Shown: positions 24,978 to 34,459, counted from the stretch's first letter. The stretch is DNA of 64,000 nt from Tsuneonella rigui (GCF_003958625.1 NZ_RSEL01000015.1:1-64000); one strand, 5' to 3'. The notes: generated from the letters alone by a model not told the origin. Numbers and translations are program-made.

Positions 24978-26165
24978 TCAGAGGGCGACCGCCAACTCTC
25001 GTGCGACCCGATCCTGCGATTCCTCTGACAGCCGCGGATAAAGCGGGAGAGAGACGGCGTTGGCATAATAGGCTTCCGCTGCGGGGTAATCGCCTGGCTT
25101 GAAACCCAGCCGCTGATAATAGGGCTGCAAGTGGATCGGGATATAATGAACGTTTACTCCGATCCCTGCCTCCCGCAGCCGAGCGAACAGACTCGCTCTC
25201 GTGGCGGAAGTCCCGGCGGGATCGATCTCGACCACATATAGGTGATGGGCTGACACGGCATTAGGCCGGGCTGACGGCAGCTTGAGCGGCATATCGGCGA
25301 GCAGGCGGTTGTAACGATTCACCAAGCTCTCCCTGCGCGCCTGCATACTGGGCAAGCGGGCAAGCTGCGACCGTCCCAATGCCGCCTGAAGATCGGTCAT
25401 GCGGTAGTTGTAACCCAGCAGGACCTGCTCGTAGTACCAGTCTCCAGGCACCGGCTCTTCCATCAGATCGCGATCGCGCGTTATCCCGTGGCTGGCCAAC
25501 AAGCGCATACGCTGCGCCAAACCGGCATCGTCGGTCGCACATAGCCCGCCTTCGGCAGTGGTGACGATTTTGACGGCGTGGAAACTGAACACGGTGATAT
25601 CGGCCCAGGCGCTTCCGACCATATTGCCGTCGAGCGACGCGCCCACCGCGTGCGATGCGTCCTCGACTATCTTGAAGCCGTACCGGTCTGCAAGTGTCCG
25701 GATGGCGGGCATATCGGACGGCATTCCCGCGAAGTCGACCGGGATCACGATCTTCGGCAATTCACCGGACGATTCCGCCGCCGCGAGCTTTTCGGCGAGT
25801 GCTGCCACACTCATCGTGCGGCTGATAGGATCGATATCAACGAAATCGGCCTCGGCGCCGCAATACCGGATGCAATTGGCGGAAGCGACGAAGCTGTTCG
25901 GCACGGTCCAAGCGCGATCACCCGGACCGAGGCCGAGCGCGAGGCAGGCGATGTGCAGGCCGGCCGTCGCATTCGAGACAGCTATGCAATGCGCAATGTC
26001 ATGCAACTCGGCGAACGCCCGTTCGAACGCGGGAATTTCCGGCCCCTGGGTGAGGAAGGGACTTTTAAGGGCGCCGACGACCGCAGCGACGTCCTCATCC
26101 TCGATCGTTTGACAGGAGTACGGGATATAGGCGTTCGCCGGGCTTGCATTGGCGTCAGTCGCCAT
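24978..26165 (-). CDS. pseC: UDP-4-amino-4,6-dideoxy-N-acetyl-beta-L-altrosamine transaminase
   Basis: 395 aa PLP aminotransferase that converts the 4-keto product of PseB into the 4-amino sugar. N-terminal AYIPYSCQTIEDEDVAAVV with LKSPFLTQGPEIPAFE is the signature of PseC. The PLP lysine is Lys199 in HAVKIVTTAEGG, and DASHAVGAS holds the Asp that binds the pyridine ring. The ATG at 26165 overlaps the pseB stop by 11 bp and starts just before the conserved part; longer in-frame starts lie within pseB. Although needed early in the pathway, pseB and pseC sit at the far end of the minus-strand export operon, convergent with the other pse genes. Confidence 0.92.
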   Translation of the reverse strand: MATDANASPANAYIPYSCQTIEDEDVAAVVGALKSPFLTQGPEIPAFERAFAELHDIAHCIAVSNATAGLHIACLALGLGPGDRAWTVPNSFVASANCIRYCGAEADFVDIDPISRTMSVAALAEKLAAAESSGELPKIVIPVDFAGMPSDMPAIRTLADRYGFKIVEDASHAVGASLDGNMVGSAWADITVFSFHAVKIVTTAEGGLCATDDAGLAQRMRLLASHGITRDRDLMEEPVPGDWYYEQVLLGYNYRMTDLQAALGRSQLARLPSMQARRESLVNRYNRLLADMPLKLPSARPNAVSAHHLYVVEIDPAGTSATRASLFARLREAGIGVNVHYIPIHLQPYYQRLGFKPGDYPAAEAYYANAVSLPLYPRLSEESQDRVARELAVAL

Positions 26166-27177
26166 AAGACAGGTCCGGAACATGCCGCGCGATGAGATCT
26201 CGCAGCGCATCGACCGAGAGAAAATCCGTGTTGTCGCCGCTGTTGTACGCAAAGCCTGGCGGAACCATGGTGACTCCTTGGCGGGCGCAGTACTCAGCGA
26301 TCAGATCAGCGTTGCCGGAGGGCAGGATGGCATAATAGGGCCCGAGATCGACGGTGTTGGGGCTGTCGGAGCTGGTGATCATCTCTTCATGGATCTTCTC
26401 GCCCGGACGTATCCCGACCACGTCATGCGCAGCATCTGGAGCGATTGCCGTCGCGACATCGGTAATTCGGTACGACGGGATCTTGGGAACGAAGATTTCT
26501 CCGCCCGTCGCATGGGCAATGGCCCACAACACCATGTCCACTCCGTCGTCGAGCGAGATGTTGAAGCGCGTCATGGCGGGATCGGTGATCGGCAGAACGC
26601 CATCGTCGCGCCGCGAAAGGAAGAACGGGATCACCGATCCGCGGCTACCCATCACGTTGCCGTAGCGCACCACGCTGAAGTTGATGTCGCGATCACCGCG
26701 GATGTTGTTTGCCGCAATGAATAGCTTGTCCGAACACAGCTTGGTTGCGCCATACAGGTTTACCGGCGCCGCGGCCTTGTCCGTGCTGAGCGCCACGACC
26801 TTCCGCACGCCGTTGTCGAGTGCAGCATCGATCAGGTTCTGCGCCCCGATGACATTCGTCTTGATGCATTCGAAAGGATTGTATTCCGCCGCGGGCACCT
26901 GCTTCAGCGCGGCCGCGTGGACTACGATGTCGATGCCTTCGAGCGCCCGACGTAAGCGCGCCTCGTCACGGATGTCGCCGATAAAGAACCGGAGCGCCTG
27001 ATGCCGGTCGGTCGGAAACTGTTGTTGCATCTCAAACTGTTTAAGTTCGTCGCGCGAGTAGATCACCAGCCGGCGGACGTCCGGATATTCGGCCAGCACG
27101 CGGCGAACGAATGCCTTGCCGAACGAACCAGTGCCGCCAGTCACGAGAATCGTTTTTTCGTTAAGTCCTTCAGTCAC
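26155..27177 (-). CDS. pseB: UDP-N-acetylglucosamine 4,6-dehydratase (inverting)
   Basis: 340 aa SDR that makes UDP-2-acetamido-2,6-dideoxy-beta-L-arabino-hexos-4-ulose, the first step to pseudaminic acid. Motifs: TGGTGSFGKAFV (Rossmann), YSRDELKQFEMQ (typical PseB/FlaA1 soluble group), and catalytic Tyr142 and Lys146 in NLYGATK. A tyrosine at this place fits the short soluble PseB enzymes; the large membrane dehydratase at 36952 has methionine instead. It starts with GTG, preceded by an AAGAAGA purine run. The 46-bp gap upstream is unusually AT-rich (CAAATAAATTTGG) for this region. Confidence 0.93.
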   Translation of the reverse strand: MTEGLNEKTILVTGGTGSFGKAFVRRVLAEYPDVRRLVIYSRDELKQFEMQQQFPTDRHQALRFFIGDIRDEARLRRALEGIDIVVHAAALKQVPAAEYNPFECIKTNVIGAQNLIDAALDNGVRKVVALSTDKAAAPVNLYGATKLCSDKLFIAANNIRGDRDINFSVVRYGNVMGSRGSVIPFFLSRRDDGVLPITDPAMTRFNISLDDGVDMVLWAIAHATGGEIFVPKIPSYRITDVATAIAPDAAHDVVGIRPGEKIHEEMITSSDSPNTVDLGPYYAILPSGNADLIAEYCARQGVTMVPPGFAYNSGDNTDFLSVDALRDLIARHVPDLSYGD

Positions 27178-27223
27178 AAGATCTTCTTTTCAAATAAATT
27201 TGGAGGCTGGGGAGCCTGAGGGT

Positions 27224-28444
27224 TCACTGCGCGCCGTTGCCGCGGTTCCGATCGATCTTGATTGAGCGGATCGTGAGGTCGACCGACGGCTGTCCGAAGG
27301 GGACGTTGACGACCAGGTCAAGCCGCTGGCCGCGGCACCCCGGCGGTATAGCAAAAGTGCCGGCGATGTCCTGCTTCGAGTTCAGCACAAGGGGACCGCT
27401 GTGCCAGATTTCGCCGCCGTCCGCGCAGCTGACCCGCCATATCGCACTGGCATCGGCTTGTGGCGCGGTCGATGATGCCTGCTGGCTGAGGCGATAGCTT
27501 CCGGCCGGCAGCAAAAGGAACTTGCTAGCGAGCACGTCATGCGCACCGCCGGACGCATAAATCGAAAACGCATCGACTTTTGTGCCCTTGCCGCTGGCGG
27601 CGCTCGCCGAGCCGGTTGACGTGCTGCTTAACTGCCAAGAGGCCAGGCCATAGGCCGGATCGAGAGAGTGGGCGGTAATCGCCGCGCTCTCGAACAAGCT
27701 TGCGCTACCGCCCGGGATCAGGGGGAGGAGGCTGCGCGCGGCTGAGTAATACCCGTTTTGAAAAGCACGCGTGATCATGGGGCCGGCAAAGATCGCGCGG
27801 TCGTCGGGCGGGATTTTGGTGCCAGCTCGCAGCATAACGTCGGCCGCGTGCCCGGTGGACGAAGCGTCGTTGCTCGCAAACGTCAGAAAATCCATCACCC
27901 AGGGCGAATCTTGCGCCGCCAGATCGGCGATGGCGGCACGTATGTCGCTCTTTACCAGAGCCTTCTTTAGATAGGGGAAGAATAGCGATGTCGCTTCGGG
28001 TCGCGCCCGCAGCACTGCGTCGAAGCGGTCGATAGATCCAGGGACGTCGCCACGCTGAAGCGAGACCGCGGTCATCGCCAACTGCGAAAAGGTCATCCGC
28101 TTGGAAACTTGGGTGGCCAGCTCAGCGTAGCGCGTGCCCGCGCCCGACCGGCCCGTGGGGTCGGAGGCATAAGCCATGACGTTGAGCGCACCAGGATCAA
28201 GCGGTTCGTCGCGCAACCGCGCGCGGGCCGTCGCAAAGACTTGGTTCTTAGGTGGCATCCGCGCAGGTTGACCAAGCGACAGCGAGAGCAAATCAACCTG
28301 CGCACCTTCGCTTCCGTACATTCGAGCGGCTAGCGCGGGATTGAGTTCGGTCATCACATTGCGCGCGGCATCGATTGCGGCGAGCCCGGCGAGGACCAGC
28401 GCGCCCAGCAGCACGATCAGCGCCCGCGGTCGGCTCATTGTCAT
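27224..28444 (-). CDS. Unknown exported protein of the polysaccharide locus, 406 aa
   Basis: The N-terminus has a positively charged start and one hydrophobic segment (ALIVLLGALVLAGLAAIDAA), so it is either exported or anchored with the bulk in the periplasm. A Leu/Ala-rich middle (about residues 55-260) looks helical and repeat-like, possibly TPR-like. The last 130 residues are rich in beta-strand patterns (KFLLLPAGSYRLSQQ, QRLDLVVNVPFGQPSVDLTIRSIKID) with two cysteines, like a carbohydrate-binding or jelly-roll module. I do not recognise a family. The start ATGACAATG at 28444 lies 7 bp after the BY-kinase stop, so it is almost certainly co-transcribed with the export genes. Confidence 0.65.
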   Translation of the reverse strand: MTMSRPRALIVLLGALVLAGLAAIDAARNVMTELNPALAARMYGSEGAQVDLLSLSLGQPARMPPKNQVFATARARLRDEPLDPGALNVMAYASDPTGRSGAGTRYAELATQVSKRMTFSQLAMTAVSLQRGDVPGSIDRFDAVLRARPEATSLFFPYLKKALVKSDIRAAIADLAAQDSPWVMDFLTFASNDASSTGHAADVMLRAGTKIPPDDRAIFAGPMITRAFQNGYYSAARSLLPLIPGGSASLFESAAITAHSLDPAYGLASWQLSSTSTGSASAASGKGTKVDAFSIYASGGAHDVLASKFLLLPAGSYRLSQQASSTAPQADASAIWRVSCADGGEIWHSGPLVLNSKQDIAGTFAIPPGCRGQRLDLVVNVPFGQPSVDLTIRSIKIDRNRGNGAQ

Positions 28445-28451
28445 GTCCGGA

Positions 28452-30644
28452 TCACTCAGCTGCGACGGGCTCGCTGTCCTTCGAACGCCCGTATCCGTAC
28501 CCGTATCCGTAACCATAGCCGTAGCCGTAGTTTTCCCGGGTTAGCTTGGTAAGCACCGCGCCGACCACATTGGCCTGCGAATCGCGGAGGCGTCCAAGAG
28601 CCGAGCGTAGGCCGCGCACCGCGGGGCCGTTGGCCTCGACCACGAACACGCTCGCTTCGACTGCGCGGGCGATCACCGGTGAATCGGCCAGGCCAAGCAC
28701 CGGCGGAGCATCGATCACAACGTGGTCGAACCGCTGACTGGCCTCCTCCAGCACTTCGGCCAGACGGACACCGCTCAACAACTCGGCCGCGCTCGGCGGA
28801 GTGGGACCGGCAGTCAGCACGTTGAAGCGACCGGTATGATCCGTGTGCACATAGCTGGGCCATGCACTGTCACCCGTCAGCGCGTTGCTCAGACCGCGCG
28901 CATTGGGCGTCCCGTCGAGCTCGTGGATCGATGGAGAGCGCATATCGCCATCGATCAGGAGCACGTTCTTGCCGGTGCGTGCGAGCACCGAGGCGAGCGC
29001 GTAGGCGGTCAGGCTCTTGCCTTCGGCCGGTCGCGAACTGGTGACCATCAGCGTACGCGGCACGCCGTGATCGGTCGCGAAGGCCAGGCTGGTCTGGACG
29101 CTGAGATAGGCCTCCGACAGCTCCGACTTGGGATCCGCCAGCTCTTCCGCCGGCACTTCCTTGGACGACATCGGCACAGTGCCAAGCAGCGGCAGATGCA
29201 GCAGGCGGCGAACGTCCGCAGGTTCACGCAACCCTTCGTCAATCTGCTCCAGCACCACTACAACCAGTCCCGCGAGGCCGAGACCGAGGAACAGCGCGAC
29301 CAGAAGGTTGATTGCCAGCACCGGCGAGGAAGGTGAGGTCGGGACGTCAGCACGGTCGACGACCGAGATGTTGTTGGCCGCGATACCGGCGACGCCGATT
29401 TCTTTGTAGCTCTGCAACAGGCTGTCGTAGAGCTGGCGGGTAGTATCGGCATCGCGCTGGTAGATGTTGTATTGAATTTCGTCGCGGTTTTCCTGGCCGA
29501 GCCTGCCCGACAGACGATCGACCTGCGCCCGCAAAGCATTCTCACGACGGGCGGCTTCGGCATAGCTGGTGCTGCGCGCGCGGTTGACCCGCGATTCTTC
29601 GCCCGCAATTGCCTTGTCTAGCGATGCGATCTTGTTCTGGAGCGCTCGAGCTGCCGGGAATCCGGGCTCGAACTTCTCCATCAGCGTGGCGTAGTCAGCG
29701 GCGGCCTGTGCGCGCTGGGCGCGAAGGGCCGCCACGGTCGAGTTCTCGACCATCGCGGTGTTGGTCCCGCCGATAGTCTGCGCTTCGGCCGCGATCCGAT
29801 CGGCGGTTGCGGCCGCCAGGGCGCTGCTGATCGCCGAGAGCTGAGCACCTGCGAGAGTTTGCTCGTTCTGAGTCTTCCCGTCCGCGGACACCGTGGTGTT
29901 GAGGGGAACGATGCCCTTCTGCGCCGCAAACTCGGCGGCCTGCCGTTCCGATTGCTCGAGCTTTACGGCCAGGTCGGCCAGGCGCCCTTCGAGGAACTTT
30001 CGCGCACCGAGGGTCGACGTGAAGCGGCGATCCGAAGTCGCCTGGATGAAATTTTCCACCCACGCATTGGCGATCCGCGCCGAAAGCTCCGGCGACCCGC
30101 TGGTGTATTTAACATTGACCAGTCGGGAGCGCGCGATCGGTGCGATTTCGACGTGGTCGAGCAAGAGGTCGCCCGCGGCACGCACGCGCGACCGGGCATC
30201 CTGACCCGCGGCCGGTGGCTCGAGCCCATGCGCCGCGTAAAATTCGGCGCTGCCGGAAAGATTGAGTTGCTGTGCGACCCGCTCCGCCAGCGAGCGGGAT
30301 TGCAGCAGGGTATATTGTGTCTGGTAGAATTCCTGGTCCTGCATCGACGCGTCGGAATCGATGCTTTCGATCTTGGTCGGATTGCGCTCGTCGCGGCTGA
30401 TCTCGATCTGCGCGGTGGCGACATACATCGGCCGCGACAGCAGAGTGACGATCACCCCCGCCGCCAGCGCCAGTAGAACGATCGCCAGGATGATCCATTT
30501 ACGGCGCAGTGCCGCGTTCAGATACTGCACCAGGATCGGCGCGTCACCGATGTCGTGATTGCGGACCACCGCCACCGTATCATGCGGCATGCCGCCCGCG
30601 GGCTGCAGGTCTGCGATACCTTGAGAAAAGAGCGTCTTGTTCAT
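28452..30644 (-). CDS. Polysaccharide co-polymerase / tyrosine autokinase (Wzc/ExoP)
   Basis: 730 aa. PCP-2a inner-membrane protein that controls chain length and export of capsule or exopolysaccharide. A Wzz domain with a first membrane helix near residues 50-70 (KWIILAIVLLALAAGVIVT) is followed by a long periplasmic coiled-coil region, a second helix near 450 (LAINLLVALFLGLGLAGLVVV) and a cytoplasmic BY-kinase. The kinase has Walker A (SSRPAEGKS, about 535-542), Walker A' (VLLIDGDMRSPS) and Walker B (VIDAPPVLGLADS). The C-terminal tyrosine cluster is a regular run of seven Tyr-Gly pairs (about residues 705-718), the presumed autophosphorylation tail. The OPX gene lies directly upstream. Confidence 0.93.
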   Translation of the reverse strand: MNKTLFSQGIADLQPAGGMPHDTVAVVRNHDIGDAPILVQYLNAALRRKWIILAIVLLALAAGVIVTLLSRPMYVATAQIEISRDERNPTKIESIDSDASMQDQEFYQTQYTLLQSRSLAERVAQQLNLSGSAEFYAAHGLEPPAAGQDARSRVRAAGDLLLDHVEIAPIARSRLVNVKYTSGSPELSARIANAWVENFIQATSDRRFTSTLGARKFLEGRLADLAVKLEQSERQAAEFAAQKGIVPLNTTVSADGKTQNEQTLAGAQLSAISSALAAATADRIAAEAQTIGGTNTAMVENSTVAALRAQRAQAAADYATLMEKFEPGFPAARALQNKIASLDKAIAGEESRVNRARSTSYAEAARRENALRAQVDRLSGRLGQENRDEIQYNIYQRDADTTRQLYDSLLQSYKEIGVAGIAANNISVVDRADVPTSPSSPVLAINLLVALFLGLGLAGLVVVVLEQIDEGLREPADVRRLLHLPLLGTVPMSSKEVPAEELADPKSELSEAYLSVQTSLAFATDHGVPRTLMVTSSRPAEGKSLTAYALASVLARTGKNVLLIDGDMRSPSIHELDGTPNARGLSNALTGDSAWPSYVHTDHTGRFNVLTAGPTPPSAAELLSGVRLAEVLEEASQRFDHVVIDAPPVLGLADSPVIARAVEASVFVVEANGPAVRGLRSALGRLRDSQANVVGAVLTKLTRENYGYGYGYGYGYGYGRSKDSEPVAAE

Positions 30645-30664
30645 GCGCGGGACCGAATTCGCAC

Positions 30665-31381
30665 CTATTTCTGGACGATGGCGACCAGCGGGTAGCTGAG
30701 CGTCGAAAACACCGACAGCGCCTGTCCGAAGTAGCGCATGGCGACGTTCTGATCGACGAAGACCATGTCGTTGGGATAGATCGCCGGGTCGGCGTAGACC
30801 CCGCGGTTGATTGCCGTGAGATTGTAGAGGGCGGCCATCTTCTGGCCGTTGACAGTGCGCACCACCACCACTGACGAAGGCTTGGCAAACTCCTTCAGGC
30901 CTCTGGCGGTGGCGATCGTCTTGCCCAGGGTCATATCGGCTACCACCGGATAATTGCCCGGTTGGTTCACCTCTCCGTTGACCGTGACGACTTGGGTCAC
31001 CGTCTCGAGCATGTTCACCTTGACCTGCGGATCGCGGATATAGGCGGCCTGTAAGCGGTTGCGCAGCAGACCCTCGATCTCGGTGGTGGTCAGGCCCGAC
31101 ACTGGCATCTCGCCAGCCAAGGGATAGGTGAGCTTGCCGTCGGCGCCGACTTGAACCTTGGCGATCGACAACTCGGGCATGTCGTACACCTGCACCGAAA
31201 GCGTATCGTACGGCGCTACCAGATAGGTGCGGCTGTTGTGCGTATCGGCAAGGGTTGGCGCAGGCAGTGCTTCGCCCGAGATGGCCTGCGCGGCCGAGCC
31301 CGGCGCGCCGAACTTGGGTCCGGTCGAGCAGGCGCCGAGCAGCGCAAGCGCGAAGATCGCCAGAATACCGCGGAAACGCAT
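30665..31381 (-). CDS. Polysaccharide export lipoprotein (OPX family, Wza/GumB type)
   Basis: 238 aa. The N-terminus is a lipoprotein signal with lipobox LLGAC, so Cys is lipidated and the protein sits in the outer membrane or its periplasmic face. The Poly_export domain starts at YLVAPYDTLSVQVYDMPEL, followed by SLBB-like segments (VTVNGEVNQPGNYPV). It forms the outer-membrane exit channel together with the BY-kinase/PCP encoded 20 bp downstream. The ATG at 31381 has GGAGGG 4 bases before it and begins the signal sequence. The C-terminal membrane helix of long Wza is not obvious; the length matches GumB-like short forms. Confidence 0.9.
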   Translation of the reverse strand: MRFRGILAIFALALLGACSTGPKFGAPGSAAQAISGEALPAPTLADTHNSRTYLVAPYDTLSVQVYDMPELSIAKVQVGADGKLTYPLAGEMPVSGLTTTEIEGLLRNRLQAAYIRDPQVKVNMLETVTQVVTVNGEVNQPGNYPVVADMTLGKTIATARGLKEFAKPSSVVVVRTVNGQKMAALYNLTAINRGVYADPAIYPNDMVFVDQNVAMRYFGQALSVFSTLSYPLVAIVQK

Positions 31382-31436
31382 CGAACCCTCCAATTAACTT
31401 TCGGCCTAGCCGAGCTTCGCCCGGAAGACCATAGGC

Positions 31437-32837
31437 TTAACGCCTCGCCCGGTCGGCATTGCCGGAGCGCGAAAGCCAGAATGCGATGAGCATTGCGGAC
31501 GCCGAAAGCGATGGCACGCGCAAGGGATAGTCGACGGCGCTCGCCGCGATCAACACTGCCAGCGCCAGCGAAGCCGACCGCGCAAGTCGTGCGCCCTGGC
31601 CGTGCCCTCCGAAATCGCGCCACGCGACCCAGGTGCGTCGCGCGACAAACATCAGGAACGCCAGGACCAGAAGAATGCCCGGGATGCCCAGGGTCAGCGC
31701 AAGCTCCAGGAAATCGTTGTGCGCATGGTTGATGTACTTCTCCATCATTTGGCGAGGCGGCTCGCCGACCAGATAGGTCTCAACGAACGATCCGATCCCC
31801 GAGCCGAAAGGGAGATAGTGCGGTATGAGCGAGACTGTCGTTCGCCAGACCTCGGGTCGAAAGTCGCCTGTTCCGCTTTCGGTAAGGCGACCGACTGCGC
31901 CGGTGTCACCGAGGCGACTGCCGACAAACAACAGCGCGAGCGGGACGACGATGACTGCCGCGGCCAGCGCAGCCGTGCGAATGCCGCCAAAGCGATCCAG
32001 ACCCGATCGGCGACCGCCTGTCGGCTGCGGCCGGGAGGGCCAGGGCAACATGAATGCCGCTCCGACCAGCGCGGCCGCGAGCATGATAACCCCCGCGCGC
32101 GACCCGCTGACGAGTACGACGACCACCGCCAGCAACGTCGCGGCCACCGCCAGCGCCCGCTTGAGGGCCGTAAGGCGTCCTTCACGCAATCCAGTCGCCC
32201 AGGCTGCAGCGAGCGGGATCATCGCGGCCAGGAATACTGCGTTGTGGTTCCGGTTCGCAAACACTCCGACCGGCGAGCCGGTATTTGATATACGATAGAA
32301 CCACAGCATCGAAGCGGACGGCGCCAGCATCTGCAACAGCGACAGGAGAAGCGAGACGCCGGCGAGCGCCAGTACCACCGGTACCATCGCGCGTCGGCCC
32401 ACACTATCGAGATGCACCATGCCAAGCCCCGCCGCGAGCGGCACGAACAGCGACCAGAAGGCGTTGTGCGCGGCATCGGGTGCGATCGTGAGCGGCCGCC
32501 ACACGCTACCGAGCGCGGTCACGCTGTCGATCCGCTGGATCAGGTCATGGCCCGGCAGCGCGTGCCACACCACCGGAGGCAGCGGCACGATATGGAGAAG
32601 AGCGAGCGCAAAGGTCGCTCCGCTGAAGGCGAAGAACCAGCGGTCGGCGGCGATCTGCTCGCGGGTCAGCCGGATCGCCCACCACGCAGCAAGGAGTACC
32701 GCGACCGGCCGGATGATCACCAGGCTGGCCAAGTCCGCACGCGCGCCGCCGCCGCAGAGGAACAGCAGGGAGACGAATCCGGCGAGCACGCGAAAGTCGC
32801 GCGTCTGTCGCTTGGTAGTGGCTTGAGGCGAGCGCAT
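31437..32837 (-). CDS. O-antigen ligase / Wzy_C family membrane protein
   Basis: 466 aa with about twelve hydrophobic segments. The core signature of the Wzy_C family is visible: GVFANRNHNAVFLAAMIPLA in the middle and, in the big periplasmic loop, PFGSGIGSFVETY with INHAHNDFLELALTLGIPG, which contains the conserved His-Asn motif. Such proteins ligate or polymerise lipid-linked glycans. The ATG at 32837 shares a base with the rfbB stop (TGATG), so the two genes are transcribed together; an upstream in-frame start would lie inside rfbB. The window holds a second, more diverged polymerase-like gene at 8474. Confidence 0.88.
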   Translation of the reverse strand: MRSPQATTKRQTRDFRVLAGFVSLLFLCGGGARADLASLVIIRPVAVLLAAWWAIRLTREQIAADRWFFAFSGATFALALLHIVPLPPVVWHALPGHDLIQRIDSVTALGSVWRPLTIAPDAAHNAFWSLFVPLAAGLGMVHLDSVGRRAMVPVVLALAGVSLLLSLLQMLAPSASMLWFYRISNTGSPVGVFANRNHNAVFLAAMIPLAAAWATGLREGRLTALKRALAVAATLLAVVVVLVSGSRAGVIMLAAALVGAAFMLPWPSRPQPTGGRRSGLDRFGGIRTAALAAAVIVVPLALLFVGSRLGDTGAVGRLTESGTGDFRPEVWRTTVSLIPHYLPFGSGIGSFVETYLVGEPPRQMMEKYINHAHNDFLELALTLGIPGILLVLAFLMFVARRTWVAWRDFGGHGQGARLARSASLALAVLIAASAVDYPLRVPSLSASAMLIAFWLSRSGNADRARR

Positions 32838-33892
32838 CAGCCGTTGCCGAGCCGCTCGCCGGCATAGGCGCCCGAGCGAATCGGCTCCCACCACCAGCGG
32901 TTGTCGAGGTACCAGTCGATCGTCTTGGCGAGCCCGCTGTCGAAGGTTTCCTCGGGCCGCCAGTCGAGCTCGCGCGCAATCTTCGAAGCGTCGATCGCGT
33001 AGCGCCGATCATGTCCGGGACGATCGGTCACGAACGCGATCAGGTCACGCCGGCTCCCGCCGCCAGCGAGCGGCAGGCGCGCGTCCAGCGCATCGCAGAT
33101 CGCCTCGACCACCTCGAGGTTTGTGCGTTCCTGATTGCCGCCGACGTTGTAGCTCTCGCCCACCCGCCCGCGCGTAAGGACCGCCTCCAGCGCCGCCGCG
33201 TGATCGTCGACGTAGAGCCAGTCGCGCACGTTCTCACCCTTGCCGTAAACAGGCAGCGGCTTGCCTTCGAGCGCGTTGAGCAGGACCAGCGGGATCAGCT
33301 TCTCGGGGAAGTGATAGGGCCCGTAGTTGTTCGAGCAGTTCGACAGTACCACCGGCAACCCGTAGGTTTCATGCCACGCGCGCACGAAGTGATCGCTTGC
33401 CGCCTTGGATGCCGAATAGGGGCTCGACGGCGCATAGGGCGTCGCCTCGGTGAACTGGCTATCGTCGAACGGCAGATCACCGAATACCTCGTCGGTCGAG
33501 ATGTGATGGAAGCGAAACGCCTCCTTCGCCGCGCCGTCCAGCCCGCGCCAGTATTCGAGCGCCGCGCTGAGGAGGCGGAAAGTGCCGACGACGTTGGTTT
33601 CGACGAAGGCGCCGGGCCCATCGATCGAGCGGTCGACGTGGCTTTCGGCGGCAAGATGCATGATTCCGTCGACCGCGTGCTCGCGCAGCAGCCGCAGGAC
33701 AAGCTCGCTATCGGCGATATCGCCTTCGACGAGGACGTGATTGGGCGCGTTCTCGATCAGCTTGAGCGAGGCGGGATTGCCGGCATACGTCAGCTTGTCG
33801 AGATTGATGACGGTGCGGCCCTGGCGGACCAGCCGTCGGACCACCGCCGACCCGATGAAGCCGGCGCCGCCGGTGACGAGGATGGTCTGCAC
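32837..33892 (-). CDS. rfbB: dTDP-glucose 4,6-dehydratase
   Basis: 351 aa SDR converting dTDP-glucose into dTDP-4-keto-6-deoxyglucose. Motifs: [12 protein letters not shown] at the N-terminus, [15 protein letters not shown], the STDEVFGDL stretch carrying the catalytic Asp-Glu pair, [10 protein letters not shown] with the Tyr/Lys pair, and [15 protein letters not shown]. Length is typical. It lies 4 bp after rfbC and is part of the tight rfbA-rfbC-rfbB set. RfbD, the usual fourth member, is missing from the window. Confidence 0.96.
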   Translation of the reverse strand: MQTILVTGGAGFIGSAVVRRLVRQGRTVINLDKLTYAGNPASLKLIENAPNHVLVEGDIADSELVLRLLREHAVDGIMHLAAESHVDRSIDGPGAFVETNVVGTFRLLSAALEYWRGLDGAAKEAFRFHHISTDEVFGDLPFDDSQFTEATPYAPSSPYSASKAASDHFVRAWHETYGLPVVLSNCSNNYGPYHFPEKLIPLVLLNALEGKPLPVYGKGENVRDWLYVDDHAAALEAVLTRGRVGESYNVGGNQERTNLEVVEAICDALDARLPLAGGGSRRDLIAFVTDRPGHDRRYAIDASKIARELDWRPEETFDSGLAKTIDWYLDNRWWWEPIRSGAYAGERLGNG

Positions 33893-33896
33893 CGCC

Positions 33897-34459
33897 TTAT
33901 CCCTCGTACTCGAACGGACTGTCGAAGTCCGCCAGCAAGGGCGCGACGCGGTCCTTATCCGACAGGGTCGGCGCGGTGGCGAGATCGGGCCAGTCGATAC
34001 CGATCGCGGGATCGTCCCAGCGGATCGCGCGCTCGTGTTCCTGCGACCAGGGCGCGCTTACCTTGTAAAGCACCTCGGTGTCGGGGACGAGGGTCATGAA
34101 ACAGTGCGCGAAGCCGATCGGGACCAGCAACTGGTTCCACTGGTCGGCCGACAGCTCGCGGCCGACCCATTTGCCGTAACTGGGCGAGCCGCGCCGCAGA
34201 TCGACCGCGACATCGTAGATGGCGCCGCGCAGCACGCGCACAAGCTTGTGCTGCGCGACGGGCGGCAGCTGGAAGTGCAGCCCGCGCACCGTCCCCGCGG
34301 GCGCGGAGAAGGACTGGTTGTCCTGCATCCAGTCGATGTCGATGCCCGCCGCCGCGAAGGCCGGACGCTTGTAGACTTCGGAGAAGAAGCCGCGATGATC
34401 GCCGAACTTGGGCGGCACGATCTCGATCACCGCCGGGATCTCGGTCGGATGGAACGCGG

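Noticed and set aside
11190-27177. Legionaminic acid pathway instead of pseudaminic acid
   Set aside because: PseB has the soluble inverting type sequence and PseC and PseG types are present; LegG-type hydrolysing epimerase and GDP-sugar enzymes were not seen. The wecB at 3583 is of the non-hydrolysing type.
27204-27217. Hairpin AGGCT-GGGG-AGCCT after the unknown protein gene as a terminator
   Set aside because: The stem has only 5 bp and no clear T tract; it may reduce but probably does not end transcription into pseB.
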